A DNA stretch of 13,477 nt. It comes from an uncultured bacterium. Lineage in GTDB: Bacteria; Bacteroidota; Bacteroidia; Bacteroidales; Bacteroidaceae. The translations under genes and the position numbers were made by a program. Below, one piece after another: positions 11,440 to 13,477 of the stretch (positions within the stretch are counted from its first letter, which is position 1; each line of letters starts with the position of its first letter). The stretch covers positions 1 to 13,477 of the forward strand of contig CAJMQV010000040.1 in assembly GCA_905215575.1 (NCBI GenBank), given 5' to 3'. Under the pieces are notes generated by a model. It made no database searches. It saw only the letters and a program-made list of their open reading frames with translations, and was not told where the DNA came from.

Positions 11440-12359
11440 TTTTCCTTTTGTAATTCCTCCGTAAACTGTTCGCAGAAGCGTTCATGCGTTCTTTGTGTGT
11501 AGAATCTGAGCGCCTCCAAAACGATAATCTCAAAGCAGAAGAATATCCATGGCTCGCCGATAAGCAGCGACAGGAACAGCACTCCCACTCTGGTGTCGAA
11601 AGTCAGAATATTGGTGTACTTCATCAAAGGCAGGCTTACCTTACGGAAGCGGTCGCGCAAATCCTGAGGAATCACCGTAGGATATTTGCTGCGCAACACC
11701 TTATAGAATTTCTGGAATTTCGGAGTCATCTTTTCCTGACTGCGGGTATAGTTGCTGTAAAAATACAGATAGATTTTATGGAACCATTCCTTCTTGTTCC
11801 ACGGAAGTGAATACATCAGATCGCGCTGCTGACGGTAGTGGTCCAACTCACTTCCGCTCTCTCCCTTCAGGAAGAACAGATGGATGTTGCGGTAATAGTC
11901 GGCCAGAGCACACTGGCGTGAGTGACAATGGAAACCGGAATAGGCGGCAATGATCCAAATCCAATAACCCCATTCTGCGTTCAGACGCAGACAGATGAAG
12001 AAATAAATGGAAAAGAACCACACATCACCGGCAAATCCGTCCAAAATACGTCCGATTAGAGTCTTCTTTCCGGTCATACGGGCCAGCTGACCATCGGCAC
12101 AGTCGTACCAGTTGGCCCAGATCAGCAGCAGCATACCAATCAGATTCATCTTGATGTCGTCAAACCAGAAGAAATAACCGGCCGCGGCACCGATAACAAT
12201 GGACAAGAGGGTTACCGCAATGGGATGAACATGAAGTTTCTGAAATAACAAAGCCCACAGATATCCGGGAGTTCTGGTTACATATAGTTCAAACTTTCCT
12301 TCCGTATCTTCCGATTTCATAGTTGCGCGCACGCGCTCCTCTAATTCACTGAATTTCAT
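11436..12359 (-). CDS. CDP-alcohol phosphotransferase family membrane protein
   Basis: These membrane enzymes move a phospho-alcohol or phosphatidyl group from a CDP-activated donor to an acceptor alcohol. From the Met at 12359 the protein has 307 residues. The signature is near residues 86-112: Asp86, Asp89-Gly90, Ala93-Arg94, Gly103 and Asp107 all match DxxDGxxAR(x8)GxxxD. The expected fourth Asp at +4 is Gly111, and an Asp follows at 112. Hydrophobic segments lie at about 47-64, 70-82, 113-124, 130-142 and 255-285, with a hydrophilic, basic stretch between (170-250). A longer frame to 12467 adds 36 residues that look like read-through. MKFSELEERVR is the more plausible start. The end overlaps the cytidylyltransferase by ATGA, so the two are probably partners. 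The product alcohol is unknown. Confidence 0.85.
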   Translation of the reverse strand: MKFSELEERVRATMKSEDTEGKFELYVTRTPGYLWALLFQKLHVHPIAVTLLSIVIGAAAGYFFWFDDIKMNLIGMLLLIWANWYDCADGQLARMTGKKTLIGRILDGFAGDVWFFSIYFFICLRLNAEWGYWIWIIAAYSGFHCHSRQCALADYYRNIHLFFLKGESGSELDHYRQQRDLMYSLPWNKKEWFHKIYLYFYSNYTRSQEKMTPKFQKFYKVLRSKYPTVIPQDLRDRFRKVSLPLMKYTNILTFDTRVGVLFLSLLIGEPWIFFCFEIIVLEALRFYTQRTHERFCEQFTEELQKEK

Positions 12360-12503
12360 ATTGACTAAATTAAAGTTGGGGGACAACGATAAACATAAAG
12401 TATCGAAGTTGGATAAAACAATCCCTAAAAACGATGCAATATTCGCAAAAAAAAGCGAGATATGCAAGTGATAACCACAAATTTCAAAAATAGTGCTGTC
12501 AAA

Positions 12504-12536
12504 ATTGCAGGCACTGATTTTTTTTGTGTAATTTTG
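12504..12536 (+). promoter_or_regulatory. Possible promoter of the sigma-54 activator gene
   Basis: TAATTTTG (12529-12536) is a full match to TAnnTTTG. ATTG (12504-12507) is a three-of-four -33 match at 21-base spacing. The ATG at 12566 is 29 bases downstream. The 12360-12565 spacer otherwise shows no gene; I find no convincing promoter in it for the minus-strand CDP-alcohol gene. Confidence 0.5.
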
Positions 12537-12565
12537 TCAGAACATGAATCAAAACAAAGTTTTCT

Positions 12566-13477
12566 ATGAATACGCCTGAAGTACAGTTACAAAAGAAAAA
12601 ATATGGCATTGTCGGCAATTCAGAGGGGTTGAACCATGCCCTCGACATCGCCTTGCAGGTTGCCAAAACCGATCTTTCTGTGCTGATTACAGGAGAAAGT
12701 GGTGTGGGAAAAGAAGTGATTCCCAGACTGATACACGACAACAGCCTGCGTAAGAACAAAAAATACTTTGCCGTAAACTGCGGATCTATCCCGGAAGGCA
12801 CCATCGACTCCGAACTGTTCGGACACGAAAAAGGCGCCTTTACCGGAGCTGTCGGCGAGCGCGAAGGTTATTTCGGTGCCGCCAACGGAGGTACCTTGTT
12901 TTTGGACGAAGTGGGCGAATTGCCACTCTCCACTCAGGCCCGTCTGCTGCGTGTGCTCGAAACGGGTGAATACATCCGGGTGGGCTCCAGCGAAGTGCGC
13001 AAAACCGATGTGCGCATTGTGGCGGCAACCAACGTAAACATGGCACAGGCCATCAAGGAAGGAAAGTTCCGCGAGGATTTATACTATCGTCTGAACACCA
13101 TCCCCATCAAAATGCCTGCCCTGCGCGAACGGGCGGACGATATCGTTCTGCTCTTCAAGAAATTTGCCATGGATACGGCCGAAAAATATAATATGCCCGA
13201 ACCCGTAGAACTGAGCGAAGAAGCCAAAATACGCATGAAGGCATATCCCTGGCCCGGAAATGTGCGCCAGCTGAAAAACGTAACGGAGCAGATTTCCATT
13301 CTATCCAGAGAAAGATACATCACCCCCGAAATTTTAGCTGAATATGTACCGGAGCAGCCTATCTCGCACGACCTGATCCAGCTGAACGCTTCGGGCAAGG
13401 AACAGCATTCTTTTGAAAACGAACGGGAAATCCTCTATAAGATTCTTTTCGATCTGCGCAATGATGTCACAGAACTG
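12566..13477 (+). CDS. Sigma-54-dependent AAA+ transcriptional activator without receiver domain (3' end outside the window)
   Basis: An NtrC-class bacterial enhancer-binding protein, which uses ATP hydrolysis to open promoters held by sigma-54 RNA polymerase. The 304 residues in view start directly at the AAA+ domain after only about 12 residues, with no receiver, PAS or GAF domain. Visible motifs are Walker A GESGVGKE (43-50), the sigma-54-contacting loop GAFTGA (90-95), Walker B with Asp114-Glu115 (LFLDEVGELP), arginine-finger region FREDLYYRL (168-176) and sensor II WPGNVRQL (229-236). All are intact, so it should be active as an ATPase. The last 40 residues (NEREILYKILFDLRND) begin a helical region. 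A DNA-binding helix-turn-helix would lie beyond the window. Control must come from elsewhere, since no sensory domain precedes the ATPase. Confidence 0.93.
   Translation, partial: MNTPEVQLQKKKYGIVGNSEGLNHALDIALQVAKTDLSVLITGESGVGKEVIPRLIHDNSLRKNKKYFAVNCGSIPEGTIDSELFGHEKGAFTGAVGEREGYFGAANGGTLFLDEVGELPLSTQARLLRVLETGEYIRVGSSEVRKTDVRIVAATNVNMAQAIKEGKFREDLYYRLNTIPIKMPALRERADDIVLLFKKFAMDTAEKYNMPEPVELSEEAKIRMKAYPWPGNVRQLKNVTEQISILSRERYITPEILAEYVPEQPISHDLIQLNASGKEQHSFENEREILYKILFDLRNDVTEL

Noticed and set aside
11017..11502. Plus-strand open frame of 161 codons opposite the cytidylyltransferase
   Set aside because: Shadow of a gene with clear family motifs; the translation has no recognisable domain.
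12360..12467. N-terminal extension of the CDP-alcohol phosphotransferase
   Set aside because: It reads through AT-rich spacer and lacks membrane-protein start character; Met at 12359 is more credible.
1..13477. tRNA, rRNA, CRISPR array, insertion sequence or phage gene
   Set aside because: No cloverleaf, rRNA-like segment, repeat-spacer pattern, transposase or integrase motif was seen on either strand.

Overview
The window looks like chromosomal core DNA from a Bacteroidales bacterium, most like Bacteroides or Phocaeicola. Four things point there. Possible promoters match the Bacteroides -7 box (TAnnTTTG) rather than TATAAT. Purine-rich Shine-Dalgarno sites are largely absent. Several family variants are typical of the group: a free-standing MetH reactivation protein, a DUF4369 lipoprotein, GYF_2/CD225 plus DUF2752 genes, and a receiver-less sigma-54 activator. 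Gene adjacency is tight, with ATGA overlaps. The species cannot be fixed from this sequence. I see no tRNA, rRNA, CRISPR, insertion sequence or phage gene, and no gap between genes exceeds about 300 bases.

Layout. Bases 2-3805 (+): the end of dihydroorotase pyrC (cut by the window edge), then a stand-alone cobalamin-dependent methionine synthase reactivation domain overlapping it by ATGA, a membrane-anchored metallophosphoesterase that carries an apparent +1 frameshift near its N-terminus, and a plsC-type acyltransferase with its own possible promoter. A long bidirectional terminator (3831-3887) separates these from a minus-strand DUF4369 lipoprotein. Bases 4719-5394 (-): a four-helix membrane protein and a DivIC/FtsB division protein, divergent from dnaX (5534-7300, +). 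dnaX converges on the queuosine operon queF-queC-yhhQ (7305-9128, -) with only 4 bases between the stop codons, which lie within a hairpin.

Bases 9393-10502 (+) hold a compact cassette of small membrane proteins: GYF_2-CD225, a second CD225 paralogue, and DUF2752 overlapping it by ATGA. This ends at another bidirectional terminator (10604-10653). Bases 10714-12359 (-) hold a two-gene unit: a CDP-alcohol phosphotransferase with an off-consensus active-site motif, coupled by ATGA to an IspD/TarI-type cytidylyltransferase. Divergent from it, from 12566 to the window end (+), is an incomplete sigma-54-dependent AAA+ activator.

Together the genes cover housekeeping: pyrimidine synthesis, methionine synthase repair, phospholipid synthesis, division, replication and tRNA modification. 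The two least explained blocks are the CD225/DUF2752 cassette and the cytidylyltransferase plus CDP-alcohol transferase pair. The pair has the parts needed both to make and to use a CDP-activated polyol.
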